NCBI RefSeq assembly: GCF_000829455.1
Contig: NZ_JXAK01000026.1
Location: 1-64,000 of the forward strand
Reading direction: 5' to 3'
Length of the DNA stretch: 64,000 nucleotides
Source: Gordoniibacillus kamchatkensis
GTDB taxonomy: Bacteria; Bacillota; Bacilli; Paenibacillales; NBRC-103111
Shown here: positions 36,884 through 46,275 of the stretch, piece by piece
Layout: each line of letters opens with the position of its first letter
How positions within the stretch are numbered: the stretch's first letter is position 1
Position numbers and translations under genes: made by a program
Notes under the pieces: model-generated
Told to the model about the DNA's origin: nothing
The model's input: only the letters and a program-made list of their open reading frames with translations
Databases searched by the model: none

Positions 36884-39193
36884 CGTTTGATGCATCGTCC
36901 GGAACTTGGCCGGGGTCACGCCTTCGTAGCGGCGAAAATTGCGGATGAACGAATTTCTGCCCCAATAGCCGACTTGCCCCGCAATATCGTCGATCTTCAT
37001 ATCCGTTTCGAGCAAAAACTGCTTCGCCTTCTGCATCCGGTATTTGGCGATGTATTCCACGTACTTTTCTCCCACTTCCTCCTTGAACGTGCGGCTGAAA
37101 TGTCCGACGGACATGTTCATCTGCGCGGCGAACTGTTCGATCGACAGCTCTTCGTTGTAATGGTTTTGAATGTAGGCGACAATCTCCGTAAGCTGCCGTT
37201 TCCGGTCCGACGGCTCCATCGTTCGGAACAATACGCCGTGGATGTCCCGGAACGTCTGCCTCATTTCTTCCCACGTCACGCAGCGGCCCACGGAAGCGAA
37301 GAGCTCCGAATACAGCGTGATGTCAAAATCGTTTCGTTCGCTCTCGACGGCGCGAATCCACGCGTTCAGCACGTCGGAGCACAAATTTTTCATTTGGTAA
37401 GCGTCCGCATTTCCCCGCATCCCGGCGTCCAGCAAGTCGAATACGGACCGGAGCAGGCTCTCGTAATCGCCGGCTTTATACCTGTTGAATATCCGGTTCA
37501 CTTCCCCGACGGACAAAAAGCTGTCCCCGGACGCGCGCTCGTTCCAAACGCTTTGTTCGCCGCAAATTTCCGCTCCGGCATGCAGGCTTTTGTACTTGAG
37601 CATGGAGAGCGCATGGCTGTAGGACATATGAAGGTCGGCGACCGTATGCACCGTCTTCCCGATTCCGATGGAAGCTTTGTAATAAGGCTGCTGCAGCAAT
37701 ATTTTGACGGCATCCGCCGTCTCTTTCGGATCGCAGCGCACCGTTTCGTCGTGATGCAGCACGCACGCCAGCTGATCGGAGCTGGTCTGGCATACCCAGA
37801 TCGAAGCCGGCGACAGCTTGCGGATGTTCTCCTTCAGCTCGGCCAGTATGAACGATTTGGACGTTTCCGACAGCTGGTCCGTATAAGGCGCATAGTACTG
37901 GATTTCGATGCAGAGCACGGTCGCGGTCGTTTTCGGCTTGTACGGGAAATCGATTTCTTTGGCGTAATATTCGATGGATAAGCTGTCGCGGTATTCGCCG
38001 CACAATATTTTGGCAATAAAATGCTCCTGCACGATCGGGTACATGCCGCTCACCATCTGCGACAGCTCTTTGTTCTTGGAGATGAGCAAGCCGGAAAACC
38101 GTTTGATCACATCAAATTCGTTGCCGCCGTCCGGAACGGACATGTCGCCCAGCCGCTGCGATTCCAGCCCTGCCTTAATATCCCGGATCGGGTTGTACAG
38201 CTTGCGGCTCAAATAATAGGAAACGAGGCTGCCCAGGGCGATAAACAGCGCCAGAAATGCGATGGTGATCGCTCGGATCGTTTGCGCCGGCTTGAGCAAG
38301 GTAGGCAGGTCGATCACGCTCACGTAGTACCAGGAGTCGTTGAACCGGGATTTGACATAAGAAAGCGCTTTCTGACCGGATTTTACAAACAGAGAATGTT
38401 CCGGACTCGAGCGGATCATCGCCAGGAACGAGTCGTTCCGGAGCTCGGACGACCCGTTCCTGATCAGGACGGCCCCCGACGGATCGACCAGCATCGTGTC
38501 CGTCACCCATTTTTGCTGAATCCCGAGCTGCTCGCGCATTTTGTCCAGGTCAACATTGACGGCCAAATAGACGTCGGGGCTGTTGCTGTTGAAAGGATAG
38601 CTGAGCAGCGCGGCGATGTTGGAATGAGACGAGACGATGTCCGAAGTGAAAGGCGGCTTTTCATATACGGTATGAGGCCCGGTAAAAACCATTGATTGCT
38701 TGCCTCTGTAATTGGCCAAGTAAGCAAGCTTATCCGCGTCTTTGATCGGGTATTGCTCGCGGAAATATTCGTCTTTGCCGGTGTACGTATTGCCGTCGAT
38801 GACGAGATCTTCGTTTGCGAAGTACAGGAACGCTTTGTATACGAGACTTCCCGAGTCCAGCTTGTTCATTTGCTGCATCAGCGAGTGGATCAATTCAAAA
38901 CGCTGGGCGATATCGGACGTATCGCCGGACGTTTTCAGAAACGTTTTGACGTTGGAGGTCGTCAGCATGTTCACCATTTCGGTCTCGAGCGCCGCGAAGG
39001 TGGCGTCGGTCTGCTCCGAGAAATGCTGCATGATCGTATTGTTTAATTTTTCCGCATCTTGCTCGATGAGCCGCACGACAAAAAAATTGGTTAATACGCT
39101 CGCGACGAGGACCGGAATGAGAATGAGCGCAAAATAGTTCGCGAAAAACCGCCAAAACAGCGCAGTGCGATGCGTATGCAGGACGCGCCTCAA
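36881..39193 (-). CDS. Membrane-anchored AraC family regulator with extracellular sensor
   Basis: One-component transmembrane regulator of 770 residues. A first membrane helix (about 15-38) is followed by a large extracellular sensor (about 40-290), a second helix (about 300-322), a cytoplasmic linker, and a C-terminal AraC DNA-binding domain (last 100 residues; LSIEQFAAQMNMSVGHFSRTF and IDDIAGQVGYWGRNSFIRNF). No kinase or receiver domain is present. Such proteins regularly sit next to LplB/YtcP/LplA importers and control them. TTG start with GGAGGG seven bases upstream. Confidence 0.92.
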   Translation of the reverse strand: MRRVLHTHRTALFWRFFANYFALILIPVLVASVLTNFFVVRLIEQDAEKLNNTIMQHFSEQTDATFAALETEMVNMLTTSNVKTFLKTSGDTSDIAQRFELIHSLMQQMNKLDSGSLVYKAFLYFANEDLVIDGNTYTGKDEYFREQYPIKDADKLAYLANYRGKQSMVFTGPHTVYEKPPFTSDIVSSHSNIAALLSYPFNSNSPDVYLAVNVDLDKMREQLGIQQKWVTDTMLVDPSGAVLIRNGSSELRNDSFLAMIRSSPEHSLFVKSGQKALSYVKSRFNDSWYYVSVIDLPTLLKPAQTIRAITIAFLALFIALGSLVSYYLSRKLYNPIRDIKAGLESQRLGDMSVPDGGNEFDVIKRFSGLLISKNKELSQMVSGMYPIVQEHFIAKILCGEYRDSLSIEYYAKEIDFPYKPKTTATVLCIEIQYYAPYTDQLSETSKSFILAELKENIRKLSPASIWVCQTSSDQLACVLHHDETVRCDPKETADAVKILLQQPYYKASIGIGKTVHTVADLHMSYSHALSMLKYKSLHAGAEICGEQSVWNERASGDSFLSVGEVNRIFNRYKAGDYESLLRSVFDLLDAGMRGNADAYQMKNLCSDVLNAWIRAVESERNDFDITLYSELFASVGRCVTWEEMRQTFRDIHGVLFRTMEPSDRKRQLTEIVAYIQNHYNEELSIEQFAAQMNMSVGHFSRTFKEEVGEKYVEYIAKYRMQKAKQFLLETDMKIDDIAGQVGYWGRNSFIRNFRRYEGVTPAKFRTMHQT

Positions 39194-39233
39194 AATGATG
39201 CCCTCCTCGGTACGATTTGATGTCGAATATACT

Positions 39234-39305
39234 TTGGCCTCCCAAGAAAGTAGGGCTGCGCTGCGGACCTAAGAGTGCGGGTCTCCCCTTTCTCCGGCAG
39301 CCTGA
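39234..39305. mobile_element. Short internally deleted relative of the 30.9-kb MITE-like element
   Basis: About 72 bp. The left part repeats CCAAGAAAGTA.GGCTGCGCTGCGGACCT and the GGGTCTCC that follows, the right part repeats CTTTCTC.GGCAGCCTG. The approximately 145 bases between these parts in the longer element are absent. Terminal repeats are less perfect than in the long copy and I see no clear target duplication. Confidence 0.6.
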
Positions 39306-39311
39306 ACAGCA

Positions 39312-39830
39312 TCACGAAAACGTTTTGGTAAAATACAAATTCAAATCGTCGTCAACCCTAGTCTCGCTGCCCGGGACTACCGGCTGTTGGTTGTACATCA
39401 GCCCCCGGCCATCCGGTATGTACCCTCTTTTGGCGTATAACCGCTGCACACTTCCGTAGCTGTCATAAAGCCCGACGCCAATGCCCACAATTCCGTATTG
39501 CTGTTTGGCGATATTCTCTGCGGCTTCCATGAGCGCATTGCCGATTCCAAGCTTCCTGAGCGGAGGGATCACGTTAAAATCGTTGATTTCCGGTATGCCG
39601 CGTTCCGCAAAGTAAGGATAGTGAGAAGTGGCCAGCAGATGCAAGCTTCCCGCAAACTGCCCGTTGTAAAACGCTGCCAGCGTTATTCGCTCCCCGGTTA
39701 CGTTCTCTTCCCAACACTTCAGGACGTAGTCCATCGATTTGTTAATCTGATGTTCGCTGAAAACCCGATGCACTAATTCCACATCTTCTCTCGTCATTTG
39801 CCGAATATCGATCGAATCCGTCAAGCCCAT
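39312..39830 (-). CDS. GNAT family N-acetyltransferase
   Basis: Cytosolic acyl-CoA-dependent acetyltransferase of about 172 residues. The core shows IRQMTREDVELVHRVF, the acetyl-CoA loop PPLRKLGIGNALMEAAE (a variant of RxxGxG/A) and LYDSYGSVQRLYAKRGYIPDGRG. The start chosen has AAGGGG nine bases before ATG; an ATG at 39851 with a weaker site would add seven residues. Single gene beside the short MITE relative. Substrate unknown. Confidence 0.85.
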   Translation of the reverse strand: MGLTDSIDIRQMTREDVELVHRVFSEHQINKSMDYVLKCWEENVTGERITLAAFYNGQFAGSLHLLATSHYPYFAERGIPEINDFNVIPPLRKLGIGNALMEAAENIAKQQYGIVGIGVGLYDSYGSVQRLYAKRGYIPDGRGLMYNQQPVVPGSETRVDDDLNLYFTKTFS

Positions 39831-40056
39831 ACAACGATGCCCCTTATCCATTAGTTTTCATCCTGATTTTACCATACGGCGGCGCATTGGCATACAACAG
39901 GAATGCAACTCCTTCTCCAGACCGAGCATATTTAAATCCTGCGCCTGATCCTGAATTTGCCAGATGAATCTATACTTGAAACGTGATCGCCCCAGTGAAG
40001 CATCGATGGAGCTGCGGCCAATCTCAACCTATATTCGTAAAGTGCAGGTGGATTCC

Positions 40057-41574
40057 ATGAAAAAGGAAGAAAACAACAAAACACTCATTGTGATCGGTTT
40101 GCTGCTTGGTCTCGTCTTTTCGGAGCTGGATCAAACGGTGGTCTCGACCGCGTTGCCGACGATTATTCGCGATCTTCACGGTTTGGCGCTGTTCGGCTGG
40201 GTGGCGGGCATTTATATGCTTTCGATTACGATCTTTATGCCGATCTTCGGCAAGCTGGCCGATCTGTACGGCCGCAAGCGGATTTATTTGATCTGCGTCG
40301 CCATGTTCATGATCGGATCGATCGTATGCGGCTTCGCGGATTCCATGACGGTGCTGCTGATCGGCAGAGGCATCCAGGGCGTCGGCGCCGGCGGTCTCAT
40401 GCCGCTGGCCATGACCATTATCGGAGATACGTTTCCTCTCGAGCAGCGGGCCAGGCTGCAGAGCCTTGTCGGTCCGATGATGATTTTGCCGCAGCTGCTC
40501 GGGCCGACGATCGGGGGCTATTTTGTCAGCCACTTGAACTGGCATTGGATATTCCTGATCAACATTCCGGTCGGTCTCATCGCGGCGTTCATCGTATCCA
40601 AAGGCTTGCGCGAAAAGGTCAGCACCGAGAAGAAAACGATCGATTGGGCCGGCGCCTTCACGCTCGTTCTCTCCATGCTTTCGCTGCTGCTGGCTCCGGT
40701 GCTGATCGACGTCGCCGGCTATACGTGGTCATCGCCCATTGTGCTCGGCTTGCTGGCATTGTCGGCAGCGCTTATTGTTCTTTTCATCCGGATCGAGTAT
40801 ACCGCCGTGGAGCCGATCATTCCGCTTCGCTTATTCAAGCAGCGCTCGGTCGTCGTCTTGTCGCTGATCGTCTTCGTTACGATGCTCGGCATTATGGGCG
40901 GCATGTCCGGCTTCCCCTTCTTCGCCCAGAACGTGATGGGGATGTCGCCTACCGCGTCCGGCTATTTGTCGCTCGCTTTCATGGCCGGCGCCATCCCGGC
41001 GAGCATTGTTTGCGGCTTCCTGATTACGAAGATCGCTTACAAGTACCTCTTTATCGTCTCGTTTGTGTTTCCCGTCGCCGGCTACATCGTGCTGTCGCAA
41101 ATCGGCGTCAATACGACTGTATTGTACGTGATAGTGGCGTTCTTCATTTTGGGGCTCGGCATTGGCGTGCTGTTCGGCAGCGACAATCTGATCGTGCAGG
41201 AAACGGTGGACAAAGAGCATACCGGAGTCGGCATAGCGACCGTACAGCTGTTCCAATCGCTCGGAGCTACGCTTGGTTTCAGCATTTTCGGCAGCCTGCT
41301 CTCGAGAAATATTCACAGCGGCATCTCCGCGCTGTCCGACCGGTTTCCGCCGGGAACATCGGAAGCCATCGTCAATGGCGCCCTGCCGCAAGGATTATCG
41401 CCGGACCTCTTGCTGCAGATCAAAACGGTGTTCGCCGAGGCGTTTCAGCAAATGTTCTGGATCGGGGCCATTTTCGGTATCGCAATGTTTATCATCTGCC
41501 TGTTTATGAAGAAAGAGCTGCTGACACCTAAACAGGAAGCAAGCCAGCCACAAGTAGAAGCAGTTACCCAATAA
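40057..41574 (+). CDS. DHA2 family MFS drug efflux transporter (14 TM, EmrB/QacA type)
   Basis: Proton-driven multidrug exporter with 14 predicted membrane helices in 505 residues. Motif D1 LDQTVVSTALPTI, motif A GKLADLYGRKR, motif B LLIGRGIQGVGAGGL and motif C near LLGPTIGG identify the EmrB/QacA branch. The ATG used has AGGTGG five bases before it and directly precedes MKKEENNK; upstream in-frame ATGs lack good sites and would add a non-membrane tail. It ends at a strong terminator, and no regulator is adjacent. Confidence 0.92.
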   Translation: MKKEENNKTLIVIGLLLGLVFSELDQTVVSTALPTIIRDLHGLALFGWVAGIYMLSITIFMPIFGKLADLYGRKRIYLICVAMFMIGSIVCGFADSMTVLLIGRGIQGVGAGGLMPLAMTIIGDTFPLEQRARLQSLVGPMMILPQLLGPTIGGYFVSHLNWHWIFLINIPVGLIAAFIVSKGLREKVSTEKKTIDWAGAFTLVLSMLSLLLAPVLIDVAGYTWSSPIVLGLLALSAALIVLFIRIEYTAVEPIIPLRLFKQRSVVVLSLIVFVTMLGIMGGMSGFPFFAQNVMGMSPTASGYLSLAFMAGAIPASIVCGFLITKIAYKYLFIVSFVFPVAGYIVLSQIGVNTTVLYVIVAFFILGLGIGVLFGSDNLIVQETVDKEHTGVGIATVQLFQSLGATLGFSIFGSLLSRNIHSGISALSDRFPPGTSEAIVNGALPQGLSPDLLLQIKTVFAEAFQQMFWIGAIFGIAMFIICLFMKKELLTPKQEASQPQVEAVTQ

Positions 41575-41599
41575 GGAATCGTCAGCATGCAACGCTAAT

Positions 41600-41632
41600 A
41601 GCCGGAACCCGCTGCTACCGCGGGCTCCGGCT
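41600..41632 (+). terminator. Terminator after the DHA2 transporter
   Basis: AGCCGGAACCCGC pairs with GCGGGCTCCGGCT with one mismatch over 13 positions, followed by TTTTT. Confidence 0.88.
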
Positions 41633-41643
41633 TTTTGACGCGC

Positions 41644-42024
41644 TCAATCGGACAACGCCCGATTGTTCAGCAATAACCTTTTTACGAAGACGGCAAAAAT
41701 CAAAAGCGACACCGCAACAGAGACACTGCTTACCGTAAACAGTACCTGGAATCCCGTGAATTGTGAGACCCAGCCGAGTATAATCGAGCCGAGCCCGATT
41801 CCGAGGTCGAATGCCGTCATGAAGGAAGCGTTGGCTACCCCTTTTCTGTCCGGGCGAGCCAGGCGCAAGGTCGCCGCTTGAAGGGCCGGCTGCGCCGAGC
41901 CGAAACCGATCCCGTACAGAACGGCCGCGGTAACGACGCCGATTAAGCCGCTGGCGAAGCTTAACACGAGTAAAGCTGCGATCGTGACGAACAGAGCCGG
42001 AACGATCACGTTCGCTTCTCCCAG
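41644..42024 (-). pseudogene. C-terminal remnant of an MFS transporter
   Basis: About 126 residues covering only the last three or four membrane helices of a 12-helix MFS transporter, with GFGSAQPALQAATLRLARPDRKGVANASF, a conserved loop split here into pieces of the usual pattern. The frame is open back only to a TAG at 42025-42027, where it meets the end of the squalene cyclase gene, so the N-terminal two thirds are gone. No ribosome site is seen. This looks like a deletion or recombination scar rather than a single-base error. Confidence 0.8.
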
Positions 42025-42031
42025 CTAGCTA

Positions 42032-43887
42032 TTACTTGGACGATCGTTTTTGTTTTTGGAAATTGGCTATTGCCACCAGCGGCCAAATCCAACGGTAGCT
42101 GTGGTAATGGATGTAGAACCCGCCAGGCAAGCCGGCGCCGGTCGGATAATGAAGCTTCCAATCATTTGGGCTATGCTCCGAGAACGCGATTAGGCGCTGC
42201 AGCGCTTTTTCCGTTTCCGGCGTTGCCCCAAGGCCTGCGGACAGCAAAGCATCGGCAGCCCAGGCGGTCTGGGAAGGTGTGCTGTGCCCGAGCGGAACGT
42301 ATTGCCTGACCGCATCGCTGCGGCATGACTCACCGAATCCGCCGTCGTCGTTTTGGATGCTCCTGATCCAGCGAACCGCTTTCCGCATAGCCGGATGATC
42401 CGCCGGCAAGCCTACGGCGCGCAATCCGGTCACTGCCGCCCACGTGCCGTACATGTAACAAATCCCCCAGCGGCCGTACCAAGAGCCGTCCTTTTCCTGA
42501 GCCCGCAGCAGCCACGAAACCGCCCGATCGACGAGCGGAACTCCCCTTTGGAGTCCGGCTTTGTTTCCTAAAAACTCCAGAACTCTGCCGGTAATATCCG
42601 CCGATGGCGGGTCCACCAGCGCATCCTGCGCATTTTCGAACGGCAGCCTGGACAGCAGCCGGGAACTCGCACCTTTTTCAAATGCCGCCCAGCCGCCGTT
42701 ATCGTTCTGCATGGACAATAACCAGTTCAATCCCCGTTTATATGACACCGCATAATCCGGAGGCGCGGCACCGAGCAAAGCGCTTATGACTCTCAAGGCA
42801 GCCGACGTATCGTCGACATCGGCTATTTTCAGATTGATATCCGAGAACCCCCACCCGCCGGGTCTCGCGAGCGGATTGTTTACTTTCCAATCTCCGCATT
42901 CGGCATGCTGCCGGCTGATCAAATATTGTCCGGCTTTCAAGATGGCGGGATTTGCTGCGGAAATCCCCGACTCCAGAAGCGCATGGCCGATTAACGCCGT
43001 ATCCCACACGGTTGAAGTAAAATTTTGCACAAATACGGGGCCGCCTTCGGAGCGGGAAACCAATCGCTTCATTCCGTCGACCGCCTTCGCGATAACCGGA
43101 TGCTCGTTCTCGTAACCTAGAGCAAGCAAAGCGTAAATCATCAGGAAGGTAGAGCTGAAGTAGCTGCCCAGCGTCCCGTCCGGTTCGATTCGTTCCAGCA
43201 TGAAACGTTCGGCGTCTCGCAGCGCATCGGGCATCGATTTCGGATCAAGCGCCGCCGTCCCGCCTCCCGGGGCAGCTTCAAAACCGCGCGCAGGAAGAAC
43301 AAGATCTGAAATATCTGGAGTATCCGGCTGAACCAAGGCGTACCGGAAATGGGCGGCCGTCAAAACCGGTACCAGATGCACGCGCGCGTAAACCGAAAAC
43401 CGATAAAAGCGGATCGGATAACGGGACGGATGCCGAATCATGTCCAGCGGCAGCAGAAGTGGCTTGCACCACGGATATTGACCGTTCATCGCCAGCATGA
43501 CTTTGGTCATCGGCCCGCATTTTGCGAGTCCTCCGCGATGCAAAATCCATTGTTTCGCCCGCCTCATGCGCGGATCCGCTGCGCCGACATGTCCCGAATA
43601 CAGCAACGCGAAATAGGCCTCGACCGTTGACGACAAATTGCCGTCAGCTTCATCGCGGTACAAGCTCCACCCGCCGTCATGCCGCTGCATGGTTAGCAGC
43701 CGTTCCGCCAAAAGCCCGACAAGCTTGTCTTCCTTCAGACCGAGCGCTCTCACGATTACGATCATGTAGCATCCGTCAGCGGACCGCTCTCAACGCCGAA
43801 ACGCCACGCCCCATCCTCCGATTGCCGGAGCAGAAGCTCATGCTGCAATCGCTCAATCGCCCGGTCTGCCCGATCCGACAACTCCAT
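42032..43887 (-). CDS. Squalene-hopene cyclase / sporulenol synthase-like protein (frame interrupted)
   Basis: Terpene cyclase that folds squalene-type substrates into hopanoid or sporulene lipids at the membrane. The catalytic acid motif is IADVDDTSAALR (DxDD), and QW-type repeats recur (DGGWSLYR, DNGGWAAF, DGSWYGRWG, DDGGFGES). The main frame begins at MIVIVRALG, but about 40 conserved N-terminal residues (MELSDRADRAIERL through SGPLTDA) lie in another frame just upstream. The normal join LTDAYMI needs one extra T near 43767. Joined length, about 618 residues, fits the family. Start assumed at the ATG with AAGG nine bases upstream. Confidence 0.88.
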
Positions 43888-43965
43888 TGCCATCATCCTT
43901 GCATACAAACGTTCATATCACTTTGTATGCGGACAAAGGCGACGCGGACTGGGTTTAGCTTTGCC

Positions 43966-43975
43966 GGGGGGGGGG
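43966..43975. repeat. Homopolymer of ten G
   Basis: A run of ten G lies in the gap between the squalene cyclase start and the DUF488 gene, about 80 bases before the latter. It is the longest G run I noticed in the window and could be slippage-prone. Confidence 0.9.
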
Positions 43976-44053
43976 ACATGCCCTCGAATGGCTGTCATGT
44001 TATAATGGACGCAGTCAGGCTATCACACTGCGCGAAAGAAGGCTGCTAGTCGG

Positions 44054-44434
44054 ATGAACGAAGCGAAGCGAGCGAACATTAGGCTGAAACGCATTTACGA
44101 CCCGCCCGTCCCCGAGGACGGCGTCCGCATCTTGGTTGACCGGCTTTGGCCGCGCGGTATCAGCAAAGAACGGGCCGCAATCGGCGAGTGGATGAAAGAA
44201 ATCGCCCCGAGCCCCGAACTCCGCGAATGGTTTTGTCACAAGCCGGAGCTGTTTGCACAATTTCGCGAACAATACGAAGAGGAACTGAAGGAAGATCCGA
44301 TCCGCAGCGGACTCGTCGACCGGATCTGCAAAATGGCGGAGGAATCCAGCGTCACGCTCGTGTACGCCGCGAAAGATCCCGTGCACAACCATGCCGTCGT
44401 TCTGCAGCATTGGCTGAACAGCAGCTCTCCGTAA
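44054..44434 (+). CDS. DUF488 domain-containing protein (YeaO-like)
   Basis: Cytosolic protein of 126 residues. It has the YeaO/DUF488 signature IRLKRIYDPPVPEDGVRILVDRLWPRG (conserved as RIYD..., then LVDRLWPRG), the middle EWMKEIAPSPELREWF and the terminal TLVYAAKDPVHNHAVVL. Function is not established for the family. The ribosome site is weak (AAGG, 11 bases). It is a single gene closed by a bidirectional terminator. Confidence 0.9.
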   Translation: MNEAKRANIRLKRIYDPPVPEDGVRILVDRLWPRGISKERAAIGEWMKEIAPSPELREWFCHKPELFAQFREQYEEELKEDPIRSGLVDRICKMAEESSVTLVYAAKDPVHNHAVVLQHWLNSSSP

Positions 44435-44438
44435 CGCA

Positions 44439-44486
44439 AAAAAAGGCAGTCTGGAAAAGTAGCCGCTTTTCCAGACTGCCTTTTTT
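44439..44486. terminator. Bidirectional terminator between DUF488 and alditol oxidase genes
   Basis: A perfect 21-bp stem (core GGCAGTCTGG) with a 6-base loop, flanked by A6 and T6, lies between convergent genes. Confidence 0.93.
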
Positions 44487-44504
44487 GGCTCAATCGATAA
44501 TGGG

Positions 44505-45767
44505 TCAATTCATAATATATTGATTCAAGAAGTCGTTGCGGAACTTTCCTTCGGGGTCGCAGCGAACGAGCAGTTGCCTGAAGTCGGGCAGCTTCTCGTA
44601 GAGCGATTGCAGCCGGGCAGGCGGCATGGCAAACAGCTTGCCCCAATGCGGACGAGCCTGGAACGGGGCAAGCTGCTTTTCGATAAGCGGCAGCACTTGC
44701 CGGACTGCTCCCCAATCGGCCTTCCACGTAAAGTGGATCCCGACCGAGTTTTGCTTGTAACACGGACTCATCCACAGCTCATCTGCCGCAATCGTGCGAA
44801 CCTCGGAAACATAAAGGAGCGGCGATATATGTTCCCGTATCCGGTCCAGCGCGCACAATGCCTGATAGGCGTCATGGCGAGGAACGAAATATTCGCTTTG
44901 CAGCTCTTCTCCGGCGCTTGGGGTAAAATTCATGCGAAAGTGCGGCAGCCGTTCGTACCACGGTCCCGGAACGCCCATCTGTTCGCTGCAATTGTCAGCC
45001 GGGTAACCCGGCACCGGGTGCCGATGCGCGGCGGCTCGCGCCGCCCCGAAAAAGTCGGTCTCCGTATCGGGCGAACCTTGCTCGGGTACTTTCCGCTTCA
45101 GCCACACTTGGTTGAACGCCGCTTGCTTCCAATCCGTGAACAGACTGACGCTGTAAGCGCTGGAGAAAATATCGTCAAAATGCTCGTCCAGACGCTCCAG
45201 AGGCAAGTTGTCGTACACATGCTGACTTATCTGAAAGGCCGGGACCACATCCAGCGTCAGCCTCGTAACGACGCCCAATCCCCCGAGTCCCACTGCCGCT
45301 CCGGCGATTGCCCCGTCCTGTTGGTCGCGGGAGAACACGGCCAACTCCCCATCCGATTTGACGACCTCCAGGGAATGCACCGCTGTAGCCAGATTGCCGT
45401 TCAGGTCGCCGGAACCGTGCGTTGCCGTCGCGCATGCGCCGGCAACGGTAATGTGCGGCAGCGACGCCAAATTGTGCAGCGCATAGCCGCGGTTGTGAAG
45501 ATATTGGCACAGCTCACCGTACCGGATGCCGGCTTCGACCGTTACTGTATGGCGCGTTTGGTCCAAGGCGAGCACTCGGTTCAGCCTTTGAAGCGAGAGC
45601 AGGCTTCCGGTGCAATCGGCGATCCCATTAAACGAGTGGCGCGTGCCAAGCACCTTGATTCGGCTGCTGCGAGCCACCAACCGTTGGATTTGCTCCACGT
45701 TTTCGGGGATATGAAGCTCCGAGGCGCTGTATCTGTAGTTGCCCGCCCAGTTTCGATCATGATCCAC
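44505..45767 (-). CDS. FAD-dependent alditol/xylitol oxidase-like protein
   Basis: Flavoprotein oxidase of the VAO/ALO family that probably oxidises sugar alcohols to aldoses with release of peroxide. It opens with NWAGNYRYSA, followed by the FAD-binding region KVLGTRHSFNGIADC (the His is the usual covalent FAD site) and ATATHGSGDLNGN. The C-terminal HWGKLFAMPP and DPEGKFRNDFL are typical of alditol oxidases. GTG start with AAGGAG nine bases upstream gives 420 residues, matching AldO length. L-gulonolactone-type oxidase is the alternative reading. Confidence 0.88.
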   Translation of the reverse strand: MDHDRNWAGNYRYSASELHIPENVEQIQRLVARSSRIKVLGTRHSFNGIADCTGSLLSLQRLNRVLALDQTRHTVTVEAGIRYGELCQYLHNRGYALHNLASLPHITVAGACATATHGSGDLNGNLATAVHSLEVVKSDGELAVFSRDQQDGAIAGAAVGLGGLGVVTRLTLDVVPAFQISQHVYDNLPLERLDEHFDDIFSSAYSVSLFTDWKQAAFNQVWLKRKVPEQGSPDTETDFFGAARAAAHRHPVPGYPADNCSEQMGVPGPWYERLPHFRMNFTPSAGEELQSEYFVPRHDAYQALCALDRIREHISPLLYVSEVRTIAADELWMSPCYKQNSVGIHFTWKADWGAVRQVLPLIEKQLAPFQARPHWGKLFAMPPARLQSLYEKLPDFRQLLVRCDPEGKFRNDFLNQYIMN

Positions 45768-46057
45768 ATCTTCACGCTCCTTGCCGGAATCGGAATTATC
45801 ATTGTTTATATTACCAAAATAACGCAAGGCCGTGAATCAATAAACGGAGCCGCCGGCTCATGATCACGGATAGGTCATCAGTCCTCCCCCATAAGGAAAC
45901 GCGGTGCCTCGATTCCACACTGCCCGAACCGAATCACGGAACCCGATATATTGCAATCGGTGCGGAATGCGTCGACACTTACATCCAAGCGGAATTGCGA
46001 TTTGAATAAATTTCGCTATAATACGATATTTTTTTATGCATTATCCAATATTTTGTA
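45768..46057. other. Intergenic stretch without recognised gene
   Basis: Upstream of the oxidase gene on the minus strand. Composition shifts from GC-rich to clearly AT-rich after about 46000. No conserved coding frame, RNA fold or repeat is evident, apart from a short GAGCCG/CGGCTC palindrome near 45850. Confidence 0.6.
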
Positions 46058-46085
46058 TTCAAATCGAATAATTTTGTAGTATAAT
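46058..46085 (+). promoter_or_regulatory. Candidate promoter of a small CxxC protein gene
   Basis: TTCAAA is 16 bases from a perfect TATAAT, about 30 bases upstream of a small open frame with a ribosome site. Confidence 0.45.
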
Positions 46086-46113
46086 AAAAAAAACCGAAAA
46101 ACGGTGATGCCGC

Positions 46114-46275
46114 ATGTATTATTGCTTGCAATGTAAAGTCGTTCATTACAACATATCGAACCAAGTGATCGTTTTTAAATCGGGATTCCGCTATATCAAT
46201 AAGGTTCGATTGCCTGTAGGTCTTTGTTCCTTTATGAAAGTAGTACCTCCGATTGACAACACAAAATTTTTATGA
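46114..46275 (+). CDS. Possible 53-residue Cys-containing small protein
   Basis: A short open frame with GGTGAT five bases before its ATG and a TATAAT box upstream. It begins MYYCLQCKVVHYN, giving a CxxC pair, and has a third Cys in GLCSF. The CxxC suggests a small metal-binding or redox protein. No homologue is recognised. It ends inside the promoter region of the next regulator gene. Coding status is uncertain. Confidence 0.35.
   Translation: MYYCLQCKVVHYNISNQVIVFKSGFRYINKVRLPVGLCSFMKVVPPIDNTKFL

Noticed and set aside
44520-45863. A 447-codon plus-strand frame opposite the alditol oxidase
   Set aside because: It is antisense to a well-supported FAD oxidase and shows only shadow composition.
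45979-46164. A 61-codon minus-strand frame in the AT-rich intergenic region
   Set aside because: There is no ribosome site, and its AT-rich composition makes open frames likely by chance.
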